DNA of 64,000 nucleotides from positions 21,271 through 85,270 of the forward strand of contig CAWAET010000019.1 in assembly GCA_963781065.1 (NCBI GenBank). Reading direction: 5' to 3'. The position numbers and the translations under genes are program-made. Shown one piece after another: positions 19,434 to 28,197 of this stretch. The stretch comes from CALZJC01 sp963781065. Lineage in GTDB: Bacteria; Acidobacteriota; Thermoanaerobaculia; Multivoradales; JAHEKO01. The notes under the pieces are model-generated. The model made no database searches, was not told where the DNA came from, and saw only the letters and a program-made list of their open reading frames with translations. Within the stretch, counting starts at the first letter, position 1, and each line of letters opens with the position of its first letter.

Positions 19434-21746
19434 TGGATCTCTTCGAAGTAGTCCGACTTGACCAGCACTTCACGCGGCTTGCTGCCTTGCGGCGGCCCCA
19501 GCAGGCCGTCCTGCTCCATCATGTCGATCAGCCGCGCGGCGCGCGAGAAGCCGACCCGCATCCGCCGCTGGAGAAAGCTGGCCGAGGCCTTCTGCTCGGC
19601 GACGACCAGCCGCGCCGCCTCGTCGAACAGCTCGTCGTCGCTGGCCGACCCGGCGCCGGCGGAGCGGTCGTCCGCGGGCGGCTCGAGCACCGCCGGGTCG
19701 AACTGCGGCGGCCCCTGCTTCTTGAGCCAGCGCACCAGGCCGGCGGTCTCCGCCTCCGAGACATAGGCGCCGTGCAGCCGCATCATGCGCGAGGTCCCCG
19801 GCGGCATGAACAGCATGTCGCCCTGGCCGAGCAGCTTCTCGGCCCCGATCTGGTCGAGGATGGTGCGCGAGTCGTGGCGGCTGGCGGTGGCGTAGGAGAT
19901 CCGGCACGGGAAGTTGGCCTTGATCGTGCCGGTCAGCACGTCGACCGACGGCCGCTGGGTGGCGACGATCAGGTGGATGCCGACCGCGCGGGCCATCTGC
20001 GCCAGCCGGGCGATCGACGACTCGACCTCCGAGGAGGAGACCATCATCAGATCGGCCAGCTCGTCGATCACCACCACGTAGTAGGGCAGCGGCGCCAGCT
20101 CGTCGCCGCCGAGGTCGGCCTCGCCCTCCGACAGCGCCAGCCGCTTGCGCACCTCCGGGTCGCTGATCGCCCGGTTGTAGTGGTCCAGCGAGCGGACGTG
20201 CGCCTCGGCCAGCAGCCGGTAGCGCCGCTCCATCTCGGCCACCGCCCAGCGCAGCGCGTTGGCGGCCTTCTTGGGCTCCACCACGACCTTGGCCTTCAGA
20301 TGCGGGATGTCGGCGTAGACGCCAAGCTCGATCCGCTTGGGATCGATGAAGATGAACTGGACGTCTTCGCGCGACGCCTTGTAGACGATCGAGGTGATCA
20401 TGCTCTGCAGGCCGACGCTCTTGCCCGAACCGGTGGCGCCGGCCACCAGCAGATGCGGCATCGTGGCCAGGTCGGCGTAGTAGGGCTGTCCCTGGATCGT
20501 CGTGCCCAGGGCTACGGTGAGCTTCGACTTCGAGCGCTGGAACCGGTCGTCGGCCAGCAGGTGGCCGAGCCGGATCAGCGCCCGCTTGCGGTTGGGCAGC
20601 TCGATGCCCAGGGTCGAGCGGCCGGGAATGCGGTCGATCCGCACCGCCTCGGCCCGCAGCGCCAGCGCCAGGTCGTCCTGCAGGTTGACGATCTGGCTGA
20701 CCTTCACGCCCGGCGCCGGCTGGAACTCGAAGACTGTCACCACCGGGCCCGGGTTGATGGCCTCGACGGTGCCCTCGACCCCGAACTCGGCGCAGCGCTG
20801 CCGGATCGCCTCGCCCAGCCGCACCAGCTCGTCTTCCTCGACCGAGCTCTCGATCGGCTCCAACCGAAGCAGGTTGAGCGGCGGCAGGCTCTTGTCGCGG
20901 CCGCGCGCCGGGCCGGCGAAGGGGATCTCCGGCTGGCGGCGCGGCGCGCGGGCCGGCGCCGGCGCCTCGTCGGCGGCCGGCGCGAGCGGCGCCACGCCGC
21001 CGGACTCGGCCGCGACGGCGACGCCGGCGGCGGTGGCGGAGACCTTGCGCACCGAGAAGGCGCCCGGGCCGGGCTTCTCCGTCACCCGCAACGGCAGGTC
21101 GTCCGGCTGCGGCGCCCGCGGCCGCTCCTGCGCCAACCGCTTCATCTGCCGTTCCAGCACCCGCTGGCGGACCCGTTCCTTGTCGCGCCGCTCCTGGCGC
21201 CGCGCCCGCCCCAGCCGCATCCGGTCGCCGAGCGCCGCCAACCGGCGCAGCCAGCCGCCGACGAGCTCGCCGAGCGTCGACTGCACCACCAGCGTGGCGC
21301 CGATGAGGACCCCGCCGAGCAGCAGGAAGAAGGCGCCGGTGACGCCGATCTGGCTTTCGAGAGACGCCTCCAGCAGCCGACCGAGCAGCGCCGCCCGCGG
21401 CGACCGGCTCGCCACGCCAGGCGACGTCGCCCAGGGTCAGCTGCAGCAGCGGCGGCAGGAAAGCCAGCAGCACGCCGCCGCCGATCGCCCTCCCCGCGAC
21501 CGGCGCCGGCCGCTGCCGGCGCAGCCGCCGCCAGCCGGCCACGCCGAGCAGGACGGGCACCAGCAGGGCCGCCAGACCGAGCGCGCCGAAGCCGGCGGCG
21601 GCGATCTGCGAGCCCACCGGCCCGATCAGGTTGCTGACGCCGCTGGCGACCGTGGTCTGGTGGAGGAAGCTCGGATCGGACGGATGGTAGCTGGCCAGCG
21701 CCGCGAGCAGCAGGATCGCGCCGAGCCCGAACAGCAGGCCCAGCAA
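19430..21746 (-). CDS. ftsK: DNA translocase FtsK/SpoIIIE (one frameshift, start uncertain)
   Basis: Septal membrane-anchored motor that pumps DNA and activates dimer resolution. The N-terminal part has hydrophobic helices (GLGAILLLAALASYHPSDP, then GLAALLVPVLLGVAGW), a slip near 21412, a charged linker, then the RecA-like motor with Walker A GATGSGKSVG, Walker B VVVIDELADLMM and ATQRPSVDVLTGTIKANFP. The last 65 residues are the winged-helix gamma domain (QRRMRVGFSRAARLIDMMEQ). The TTG at 21746 is only a conservative start; basic residues upstream and a GTG at 21830 suggest a longer protein, but an in-frame TGA at codon 4 from that GTG blocks it in this sequence. Confidence 0.93.
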
Positions 21747-21843
21747 CTCCTTGCCTTTGCCGGGGGCCAGTCGCGGCCGCTCGGTCTTGTTGCTTGCGCT
21801 GCGCGCGGTAGCCAGGGATCAGCCCTCCACAGTCGGGAAAATT

Positions 21844-22642
21844 CTAGCATTCATCGCGGTTTAGCCGTCGCGCGGCGCGATGGACGGCGACCAGCTGATC
21901 GATCCCCAGCTCGCCGGCCCGCGCCGTGGGGGCGAGCCTCAGCGCCTCGAGCAGCCCATCGACCGCCGGCCGCCCCCAGCGCGCCGCCAGGGCGTTGCGC
22001 AGGGTCTTGCGGCGCTGGGCGAAGGCCAGCCGCACCAGGCCCTCGAAGGCCGGCCACTCGGCCGCCGGCACCGCCGGCCGGCGGCGGCGCAGCCCGACGA
22101 AGGCGCCGTCGACCCGCGGCGGCGGCCGGAAGCTGGTGCGTCGCACCCGCCCCAGCGAGCGGATCTCGGCCCGGGCCTGGACCAGCACCGACAGCGCCCC
22201 GTAGTCCGGGTCGCCGGCGCTCGCGGTCAGCCGACCCGCCACCTCCGCCTGCACCAGGAAGCCGGCGACCTCGACCGCGGCGGCGTCGGTCAGCAGATCC
22301 TGGATCAGGCGGGTGGCGATGGCGTACGGCAGGTTGCCGGCGACCAGCGTGCCGGCCGGCAGCCGTCGCCAGGGGATCTCGAGCGCGTCGCCGACCACCG
22401 TCTCGAGGCCCGGGCCGGGCAGCCGGCGGCGCAGGCGCAGCGCCCAGGCCGGCGTCGAGCTCCCAGGCCCATACCCGGGCACCGGCCCGCAGCAGCTCGC
22501 CGGTCAGGACTCCGCCGCCGGGGCCGACCTCGACCACCCGCCGGGCTCGCGGCCGCAAGAAGTCGACCAGCGGCCGGCAGAGGCCGGCGTGGCGCAGATG
22601 GTGCTGGCCGAGCCGTTTCCTGAGCCGGGGAGGGGCGTCCAC
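21844..22642 (-). CDS. rsmA: 16S rRNA dimethyladenosine transferase (one frameshift)
   Basis: RsmA (KsgA) dimethylates A1518 and A1519 of 16S rRNA. The GTG start at 22642 gives RKRLGQHHLRHAGLCRPL and the SAM motif VVEVGPGGGVLTGELL; after a slip near 22440 the reading continues with VVGDALEIPW, the catalytic NLPYAIATRLIQ and the C-terminal RTSFRPPPRVDGAFVGL. Length of about 266 residues is normal. ftsK follows in the same direction. Confidence 0.93.
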
Positions 22643-22648
22643 GGCCGA

Positions 22649-22654
22649 ACTCTA
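22649..22654 (-). promoter_or_regulatory. Putative -10 box (leaderless) for rsmA
   Basis: TAGAGT on the minus strand lies 6 bases before the rsmA GTG. It shares a 99-base divergent region with the cyclase gene, whose own box faces the other way. Confidence 0.4.
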
Positions 22655-22726
22655 TCCGCCGGCGGCGCCGGCCCGGCGCGGCCGCCGTTGCGCAGCGCCC
22701 CACAGCGCCGGATGGGGCAGCTTTGC

Positions 22727-22732
22727 TATTGT
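22727..22732 (+). promoter_or_regulatory. Putative extended -10 (leaderless) for the GAF-GGDEF gene
   Basis: TATTGT preceded by TGC makes an extended -10, and its end is 9 bases before the ATG. No ribosome site fits in that gap. Confidence 0.45.
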
Positions 22733-22741
22733 CCCGGCTGA

Positions 22742-23869
22742 ATGGCCGAGTTGTACTCTCTCGACGCCAAGGAGCTGCAGCGCTTTCTGGAGCGACGGCG
22801 GGCGAGCCCGTCCTTCCCGCTCGAGATGAGCCTGGCCGACAACCTGGCTGAGATCCTGCGCAAGGCCGACGAGTTCGTGCCCTCCAAGGCCGGCTCGATC
22901 CTGCTCGACAACCCGACCGAGAAGAAGAAGCAGCGACACGAGAACACGCTGACCTTCATCGCCGCCTTCGGTCCCAAGTCGCAGCAGCTGGTCGGCCGCA
23001 GGATCCCCGCCGACAAGGGCATCGCCGGCTCGGTCTACATCAAGGGCGAGTCCTACTGCACGCCCGACGTGCAGAGCGACCCGCTGTTCTACGCCGCCTT
23101 CGACGAGGAGAACGACTACTACACGCACTCGCTGGTCGCCATCCCGATCCGCATCGAGCAGGAGGTCTGCGGCGTGCTCGAGCTGGTCAACCGCCGCGAC
23201 TCCAAGACCTACAACCAGCAAGACCTCAACCTGCTGGAGATCTTCGCCGGCTATATGTCGGTCTCGATCCAGAACGTGCTCGACGGCCGGCTGGCGCAGG
23301 AGATCGCCAAGCGCGACAACCTGACCGGCCTCTACAACGACCGCTATCTCCACATCGCCCTGTCGCAGAGCATCAGTGACTGCTGGGCTCGCGAGCTCGA
23401 CCTGTCGCTGCTCTTCCTCGACCTCGACTTCTTCAAGCGCGTCAACGACTCGCACGGCCACCTGGCGGGCAGTCAGGTGCTGCGCGAGGTCGGCCACCTG
23501 CTCGACGAGGCGAGCCGGCCGGCGCAGGCGATCGCCGCCCGCTACGGCGGCGACGAGTTCGTGCTGGCGCTGCCCGGCCTCGACCTCGACGCCGCCATCG
23601 ATCTGGCCGAGCGGATTCGCGAGCAGATCGTCGCCACTTCCTTCTGCCCGGGCCAGGGCGAGATCCAGCCCGATCCGCTCAACCTCAAGGGGATCACCTG
23701 CTCGGTCGGCGTCGCCAGCCTCCGCCGCCACGTCGGCGAGTCCGACAACGTCGAGAGCTGCAAGAGCACCCTGCTGCGGCTGGCCGACGCGGCCATGTAC
23801 GTCGCCAAGGAGACCGGGCGCAACCGGACGGCGGTGGCCGGTCAGCTGGTCCGCAGGCGCGAGAGCTAG
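22742..23869 (+). CDS. GAF-GGDEF diguanylate cyclase
   Basis: Predicted cytoplasmic c-di-GMP synthase of 375 residues, intact. Residues about 20-185 form a GAF sensor (FIAAFGPKSQQLVGRRIP, then LVAIPIRIEQEVCGVLELV); residues about 195-365 are the GGDEF domain, with DNLTGLYNDRYLH, LLFLDLDFFKRVNDSHGH and the active motif YGGDEF (GGDEF at 269-273). The RxxD inhibitory site expected five residues earlier is absent, so product feedback through that site is unlikely. No membrane segment is present. The ligand of the GAF domain cannot be told from sequence. Confidence 0.93.
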   Translation: MAELYSLDAKELQRFLERRRASPSFPLEMSLADNLAEILRKADEFVPSKAGSILLDNPTEKKKQRHENTLTFIAAFGPKSQQLVGRRIPADKGIAGSVYIKGESYCTPDVQSDPLFYAAFDEENDYYTHSLVAIPIRIEQEVCGVLELVNRRDSKTYNQQDLNLLEIFAGYMSVSIQNVLDGRLAQEIAKRDNLTGLYNDRYLHIALSQSISDCWARELDLSLLFLDLDFFKRVNDSHGHLAGSQVLREVGHLLDEASRPAQAIAARYGGDEFVLALPGLDLDAAIDLAERIREQIVATSFCPGQGEIQPDPLNLKGITCSVGVASLRRHVGESDNVESCKSTLLRLADAAMYVAKETGRNRTAVAGQLVRRRES

Positions 23870-23899
23870 ACCCGAGGCAAGTCTCGCGGATTCCCGCTG

Positions 23900-23916
23900 C
23901 CACGACGGCGTCGTGG
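23900..23916. terminator. Hairpin downstream of the cyclase gene
   Basis: CCACGAC, GGC, GTCGTGG is a perfect 7-bp stem with a 3-base loop, 30 bases after the cyclase stop and before the lysine aminotransferase promoter region. There is no U tract after it. Confidence 0.35.
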
Positions 23917-23962
23917 AGAGCCGGCTAGACGGCCGGACTTGCGGCGGAGGGCCGGCCGAGAG

Positions 23963-23971
23963 TGCTAGGAT
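23963..23971 (+). promoter_or_regulatory. Putative extended -10 promoter upstream of lat
   Basis: TGCTAGGAT is an extended -10 element in the 181-base gap before lat, giving a leader of about 70 bases. The nearest -35-like hexamer (TTGCGG) is 21 bases away, too far to count, so the call rests on the extended -10 alone. Confidence 0.3.
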
Positions 23972-24050
23972 CGGCCGGCGCCGCGGAGGCTCGCGGCCCC
24001 GCCCGCAGGCCCTGTTCGGGCTTCTCCACCGAACCTCCAAAGCCGACCCC

Positions 24051-25394
24051 ATGACAACGCTCCTACGTCCGGCCAGCGGACCGATCTCCGCCACCGAGGT
24101 GCACGATTCGCTGCGCGGCCACATGCTGGTGGACGGTTTTCCGTTCGTGATCGACCTCGAGCGCTCGCGCGGCGCCTGGATCTACGACGCGGTCAGCGGA
24201 CGGCGGATGCTGGACATGTTCACCTCCTACTCCACGGTGCCGCTGGGCTACAACCACCCCGGCTTCTCCGACCCGCTCTTCCGCGACCGGCTGCTCGCGG
24301 CGGCGATCAACAAGCCCGCCAACTCGGACCTCTACTCCACCCAGTTGGCCGACTTCGTGGCCGCCCTGGCGCGCACCGTGCCGGCGCCGCTGGATCGCCA
24401 CATGTTCTTCATCGAGGGCGGCGCGCTGGCGGTCGAGAACGCGCTCAAGGCCGCCTTCGACTGGAAGGCGCGCAAGAACCTCGCGGCCGGCCGCGGCGAG
24501 ATCGGCCACCGGGTGATCCACTTCGAGCAGGCGTTTCACGGCCGCAGCGGCTACACGCTGACCCTCACCAACACCGATCCGCGCAAGACCGATCTGTTCC
24601 CCAAGTTCCCCGGCTGGCCGCGGATCTCGAACCCCAAGCAGTCGTTCCCGCTGACCGCGGGGGTGCTGGCCGAGGTCGCGGCGGCGGAGCGGCGGGCGGT
24701 GGCCGAGATCGAGGCGGCGCTGGCCCGCCACCCACACGAGATCGCCGCCCTGATCATCGAGCCGATCCAGGGCGAGGGCGGCGACAACCACTTCCGCGGC
24801 GAGTTCCTGGCCGAGCTGCGGCGGCTGGCCGACGAGGGCGACTTCCTGCTCATCTTCGACGAGATCCAGACCGGCTTCGGCACCACCGGCCGCTGGTGGT
24901 GCTTCGAGCACTTCGACGTCCAGCCCGACATCTTCGCCTTTGGCAAGAAGACCCAGGTCTGCGGCATCTGCGCCGGGCCGCGGCTGGACGAAGTGGATTC
25001 GGTCTTCAAGCAGCCGAGCCGGATCAACTCCACCTGGGGCGGCAATCTGGCCGACATGGTGCGCTGCCAGCGGATCGTCGAGATCGTCGAGCAGGAGGGC
25101 CTGCTGGACAACGTCCGCCGGGTCGGGGCGCGGCTGCTGGCCGGCTTCGAGGCGCTGGCCGGCCGGTTCGGGGGCCGGGTCTCCAACCCGCGCGGCCGCG
25201 GCATGTTCGTCGCGTTCGACCTGCCCGACCGCCAGGCGCGCAATCGGGCGCTCGAGCGGATGCGCGACGGCGGGGTGCTGGCCCTGCCGTCGGGCCCCCG
25301 GGCGATTCGCTTCCGGCCGGCGCTCAATCTGACCGCCGAGGAGGCCGACGAGGCGTTGCGCCGCACCGAGCAGGCCCTGGAGCTGGGGCAGTGA
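24051..25394 (+). CDS. lat: L-lysine 6-aminotransferase
   Basis: A class III PLP aminotransferase that moves the epsilon-amino group of lysine to 2-oxoglutarate, giving aminoadipate semialdehyde. The intact 447-residue frame has MLDMFTSYSTVPLGYNHPGF, FFIEGGALAVENALKAAFDW, EQAFHGRSGYTLTLTNT, the LLIFDEIQTGFGTTGRWW block and FGKKTQVCG with the PLP lysine at residue 300, the same position as in the mycobacterial enzyme. The next gene encodes the matching semialdehyde dehydrogenase, so lysine catabolism through alpha-aminoadipate is the likely pathway. Confidence 0.93.
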   Translation: MTTLLRPASGPISATEVHDSLRGHMLVDGFPFVIDLERSRGAWIYDAVSGRRMLDMFTSYSTVPLGYNHPGFSDPLFRDRLLAAAINKPANSDLYSTQLADFVAALARTVPAPLDRHMFFIEGGALAVENALKAAFDWKARKNLAAGRGEIGHRVIHFEQAFHGRSGYTLTLTNTDPRKTDLFPKFPGWPRISNPKQSFPLTAGVLAEVAAAERRAVAEIEAALARHPHEIAALIIEPIQGEGGDNHFRGEFLAELRRLADEGDFLLIFDEIQTGFGTTGRWWCFEHFDVQPDIFAFGKKTQVCGICAGPRLDEVDSVFKQPSRINSTWGGNLADMVRCQRIVEIVEQEGLLDNVRRVGARLLAGFEALAGRFGGRVSNPRGRGMFVAFDLPDRQARNRALERMRDGGVLALPSGPRAIRFRPALNLTAEEADEALRRTEQALELGQ

Positions 25395-25529
25395 GACGAG
25401 GCCGAAAAGCCCGCTCCGCCGGCGGTCCTGCGGCTGGCTGCGGAAATCGACTGGTCGCGAACCGCGGCCGGTCCGCGGAGCGGATAGCCGAATTTTCGCA
25501 AGGCACTGAAGAATAACAACTTACGGAGA

Positions 25530-25549
25530 TTGCACAAACTCTTGTGCAA
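25530..25549. promoter_or_regulatory. Perfect palindromic operator candidate upstream of amaB
   Basis: TTGCACAA, ACTC, TTGTGCAA: two perfect 8-base arms around a 4-base spacer, 155 bases before the dehydrogenase start and inside the AT-rich patch. The symmetry and spacing suit a dimeric helix-turn-helix repressor or an Lrp-type regulator. No regulator gene lies next to it. Confidence 0.5.
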
Positions 25550-25614
25550 ACCGCGACAAGTGATGGAGTATCTGGGGTTTGCGGCCAGTTCCGGGTACTC
25601 TATCCACAGGGATT

Positions 25615-25631
25615 TCCACAGCCCCTGTGGA
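25615..25631. repeat. Hairpin with clustered TCCACA motifs
   Basis: TCCACAG, CCC, CTGTGGA is a perfect 7-bp stem. A further TATCCACAG lies just upstream at about 25601-25609, giving three copies of TCCACAG in 31 bases. The copies resemble the core of a DnaA box (TTATCCACA), each with mismatches at the 5' end. Confidence 0.4.
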
Positions 25632-25704
25632 CGCGTAGCGCGGGTCTCCGATCGACACCGCGGCCCCGACAGCGATCGTGGCCTGCCACAGCGAGGAGTC
25701 CCAG

Positions 25705-27243
25705 ATGACGGTTGATATCCAGGCACCGGCCACCGACCTGCTGCACCGGCTCGGCATCGACGAACACAACCCGGGCGCCTTCTGCGGCCGCTGGCTCGAC
25801 ACCACGGGCAAGCCGCTGGAGTCCCGCAACCCGGCGACCGGCGAGCTGCTGGCCACCGTCGCCACCGTCGGCGAGGGCGACTACGAGGTGGTCGCGGCGA
25901 CCGCGGTGGAGGCCTTCGCGGCCTGGCGCACCTGGACGGCGCCGGCGCGGGGCGAGATCGTCCGCCAGCTCGGCAACGAGCTGCGGCGGCACAAGGACGA
26001 CCTGGGCCGGCTGGTCAGTCTCGAGGCCGGCAAGGTGCTCAGCGAGGGCCTCGGCGAAGTGCAGGAGATGATCGACATGGCCGACCTCGCCGTCGGCATG
26101 TCGCGCCAGCTCTACGGCCTGTCGATGCACTCGGAGCGGCCGCAGCACCGGATGTACGAGCAGTGGCATCCGCTCGGCCCGGTGGGCATCATCACCGCCT
26201 TCAACTTCCCCGTCGCGGTGTGGGCCTGGAACGCCATGGTGGCGGCGGTGTGCGGCGACTCGATGATCTGGAAGCCGTCGCAGAAGACGCCGCTGTGCGG
26301 CCTGGCCATCGGCCGCATCGCCGAGCGGGTGCTGGCGGCCAACGACGCGCCGCCGATCTTCGGCCTGGCGATCGGCGACCGCCACCAGGTCGGCGGCCCC
26401 CTGGTGGCCGACCGGCGGGTACCGCTGATCTCGGCCACCGGCTCGGTGACCATGGGCCGCGCCATCGGCAAGGTGGTGGCCGACCGGCTGGGGCGCAGCC
26501 TGCTCGAGCTCGGCGGCAACAACGGCATTGCCGTGATGGACGACGCCGACCTCGACCTGGCGCTGCGGGCGGTGCTGTTCGCCGCCGTCGGCACCGCCGG
26601 CCAGCGCTGCACCACCAACCGCCGGCTGCTGCTCCAGCGCGGCATCGCCGGCGAGATGAAGCGTCGCCTGATCGACGCCTACGGCTCGGTGCGGATCGGC
26701 AACCCGCTGGATCCGAGCACGCTGATGGGCCCGCTGATCGACGAGGGAGCGGTCGACGACATGATGCGGGCACTGGAGACGGTCCGCCAGCAGGGCGGCA
26801 AAGTGCTCTACGGCGGTGAGCGCCACGAGCTGGGCGGCTGCTACGTCCAGCCCACCCTGGTCGAGGCCCCCGCCGGCATGCCGATCACCTGCGAGGAGAC
26901 CTTCGCGCCGATCCTCTACCTGACCGAGTTCGACGACCTGGACGAGGCGATCGAGCTGCACAACAGCGTGCCGCAGGGCCTCTCGTCGGCGATCTTCACC
27001 CTCAACATGCGCTCGGCCGAGCGCTTCCTGGCCGCCACCGGCAGCGACTGCGGCATCGCCAACGTCAACATCGGCACCTCGGGCGCCGAGATCGGCGGCG
27101 CCTTTGGCGGCGAGAAGGAGACCGGCGGCGGCCGCGAGGCGGGCTCGGACTCCTGGAAGCTCTACATGCGGCGCCAGACCTGCACCCTCAACTGGGGCGA
27201 CGACCTGCCGCTGGCGCAGGGGGTGGAGTTCGACGTCGGGTAG
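25705..27243 (+). CDS. amaB: L-aminoadipate-semialdehyde dehydrogenase (ALDH7-like)
   Basis: An NAD(P)-dependent aldehyde dehydrogenase of 512 residues, intact. It has GIITAFNFPVAVWAWNAM, the Glu base in LLELGGNNGIAVMDDADLD (Glu 268) and the nucleophile in GTAGQRCTTNRRLLL (Cys 302), with the FGGEKETGGGREAGSDSWK ending typical of ALDH7A1/antiquitin. It oxidises the semialdehyde made by Lat to alpha-aminoadipate, which completes a two-step lysine pathway. A separate promoter is likely because of the 310-base gap and palindrome upstream. Confidence 0.93.
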   Translation: MTVDIQAPATDLLHRLGIDEHNPGAFCGRWLDTTGKPLESRNPATGELLATVATVGEGDYEVVAATAVEAFAAWRTWTAPARGEIVRQLGNELRRHKDDLGRLVSLEAGKVLSEGLGEVQEMIDMADLAVGMSRQLYGLSMHSERPQHRMYEQWHPLGPVGIITAFNFPVAVWAWNAMVAAVCGDSMIWKPSQKTPLCGLAIGRIAERVLAANDAPPIFGLAIGDRHQVGGPLVADRRVPLISATGSVTMGRAIGKVVADRLGRSLLELGGNNGIAVMDDADLDLALRAVLFAAVGTAGQRCTTNRRLLLQRGIAGEMKRRLIDAYGSVRIGNPLDPSTLMGPLIDEGAVDDMMRALETVRQQGGKVLYGGERHELGGCYVQPTLVEAPAGMPITCEETFAPILYLTEFDDLDEAIELHNSVPQGLSSAIFTLNMRSAERFLAATGSDCGIANVNIGTSGAEIGGAFGGEKETGGGREAGSDSWKLYMRRQTCTLNWGDDLPLAQGVEFDVG

Positions 27244-27269
27244 CCCGAGCTACTCAAGCCCGACGTCGA
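27230..27269. terminator. Long inverted repeat at the amaB/lipid-kinase convergent junction
   Basis: TCGACGTCGGG (27230-27240) pairs perfectly with CCCGACGTCGA (27259-27269); the first arm is the end of the amaB coding sequence, just before its stop. The 18-base loop itself contains TAGC, CCGA, GCTA. Symmetric position between convergent genes suggests a bidirectional transcription end, but no T run is present. Confidence 0.45.
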
Positions 27270-27270
27270 G

Positions 27271-28155
27271 CTAGGGCAGCCGGGGAATCGCAGCCACCCG
27301 CAGCGCCCGCGGCAGCAGGCCGAACTCGAGGCCGGCGGCCGGTAGCGGCCCCAGCAGCTCGCCGTCGGAGGCCAGCTGCGTCTCGGGCACGAGCCGCATC
27401 CGCACCCACGGCGTGCGGTGGATCGACACCGCCGGGTGGCCGATGTGGGTGCCCTTGAAGACCCGCGGGAAGATCCGCAGCAGGGCGAGCTTCGGCACCT
27501 TGCGCACCAGCACCAGATCGAGCAGCCCGTCGTCGAGCTCGGCGGCGGGCGCGATCAGCATGCCGCCGCCGAACCGGGGCCCGTTACAGACCGTGGCGAA
27601 CATCACCTCGCCCTCGAACCGGCCGCCCTGCCACTCCACCCACGCCCGCGGCGACCGGAAGCCCACCAGGGTGCGCACGGTTCCCAGGATGTAGGTGAGC
27701 GCGGCGGGCAGCCGGCGCGAGCTGCCGTCGACCGTGGCCGCAACCGCGCTGTCGAAGCCGGCGCCGGCGTAGTAGGCGAAGTGATGGTCGCCGGCTCGGC
27801 CGACGTCGAGCAGCCGCTCGCGGCCGCTCAGCGCCAGCTCGACCGCCTGCCCGACGTCCGCCGGGACGCCGAGGCTGGCCGCAAAGTCGTTGCCGCGCCC
27901 GACCGGCACCACCCCGAGGCAGGTCGCCGCCCCGACCAGCGCCGGCAGGACCAGGTGAAACGTGCCGTCGCCGCCGGCGACGACCAGCCGCCCGATCCCC
28001 TCGTCGACCGCCCGCCGCGCCTCGGCGGCAAGGTGGGCGGCGTCGCGCGTGACCACCAGCGAGGCTCCCGCCGGCAGACCGGTGCGGATCACCGGCAGCG
28101 CGCGCCGGCCGGCGGACCCGCCGGCGGTGGGATTGACCAGACAACGGACCTTCAT
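27271..28155 (-). CDS. Diacylglycerol/sphingosine-type lipid kinase, YegS family
   Basis: A soluble lipid kinase of 294 residues that probably phosphorylates a lipid head group. It opens VRCLVNPTAGGSAGRRAL, has the nucleotide motif VVAGGDGTFHLVLPALVG (GGDGT at 61-65), VVPVGRGNDFAASLGVP and GAGFDSAVAATVDG, and a C-terminal beta-sandwich with ASDGELLG. It starts 42 bases after the ferredoxin gene and is probably co-transcribed with it. The lipid substrate cannot be told. Confidence 0.9.
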   Translation of the reverse strand: MKVRCLVNPTAGGSAGRRALPVIRTGLPAGASLVVTRDAAHLAAEARRAVDEGIGRLVVAGGDGTFHLVLPALVGAATCLGVVPVGRGNDFAASLGVPADVGQAVELALSGRERLLDVGRAGDHHFAYYAGAGFDSAVAATVDGSSRRLPAALTYILGTVRTLVGFRSPRAWVEWQGGRFEGEVMFATVCNGPRFGGGMLIAPAAELDDGLLDLVLVRKVPKLALLRIFPRVFKGTHIGHPAVSIHRTPWVRMRLVPETQLASDGELLGPLPAAGLEFGLLPRALRVAAIPRLP

Positions 28156-28197
28156 GACGGACCTTCTCGACCGACGATCGTCGCAACCGGTCTGAGA

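Larger units (their letters stand above)
25395..25704. other. 310-base non-coding gap between lat and amaB
   Basis: No convincing gene is seen in any frame. The stretch at about 25490-25560 is distinctly AT-rich for this genome, which fits a promoter region serving the dehydrogenase gene separately from lat. It contains a perfect palindrome (25530-25549), a second hairpin (25615-25631) and a GAGGAG ribosome site just before the ATG at 25705. Confidence 0.6.

Noticed and set aside
25561..25640. A replication origin
   Set aside because: The DnaA-like cores are imperfect, only about three in number, and no dnaA, dnaN or gyrB lies near.
24051..27243. Part of a beta-lactam biosynthetic cluster
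   Set aside because: No synthetase, IPNS or other pathway gene is adjacent; the neighbours are a cyclase, a lipid kinase and a ferredoxin.
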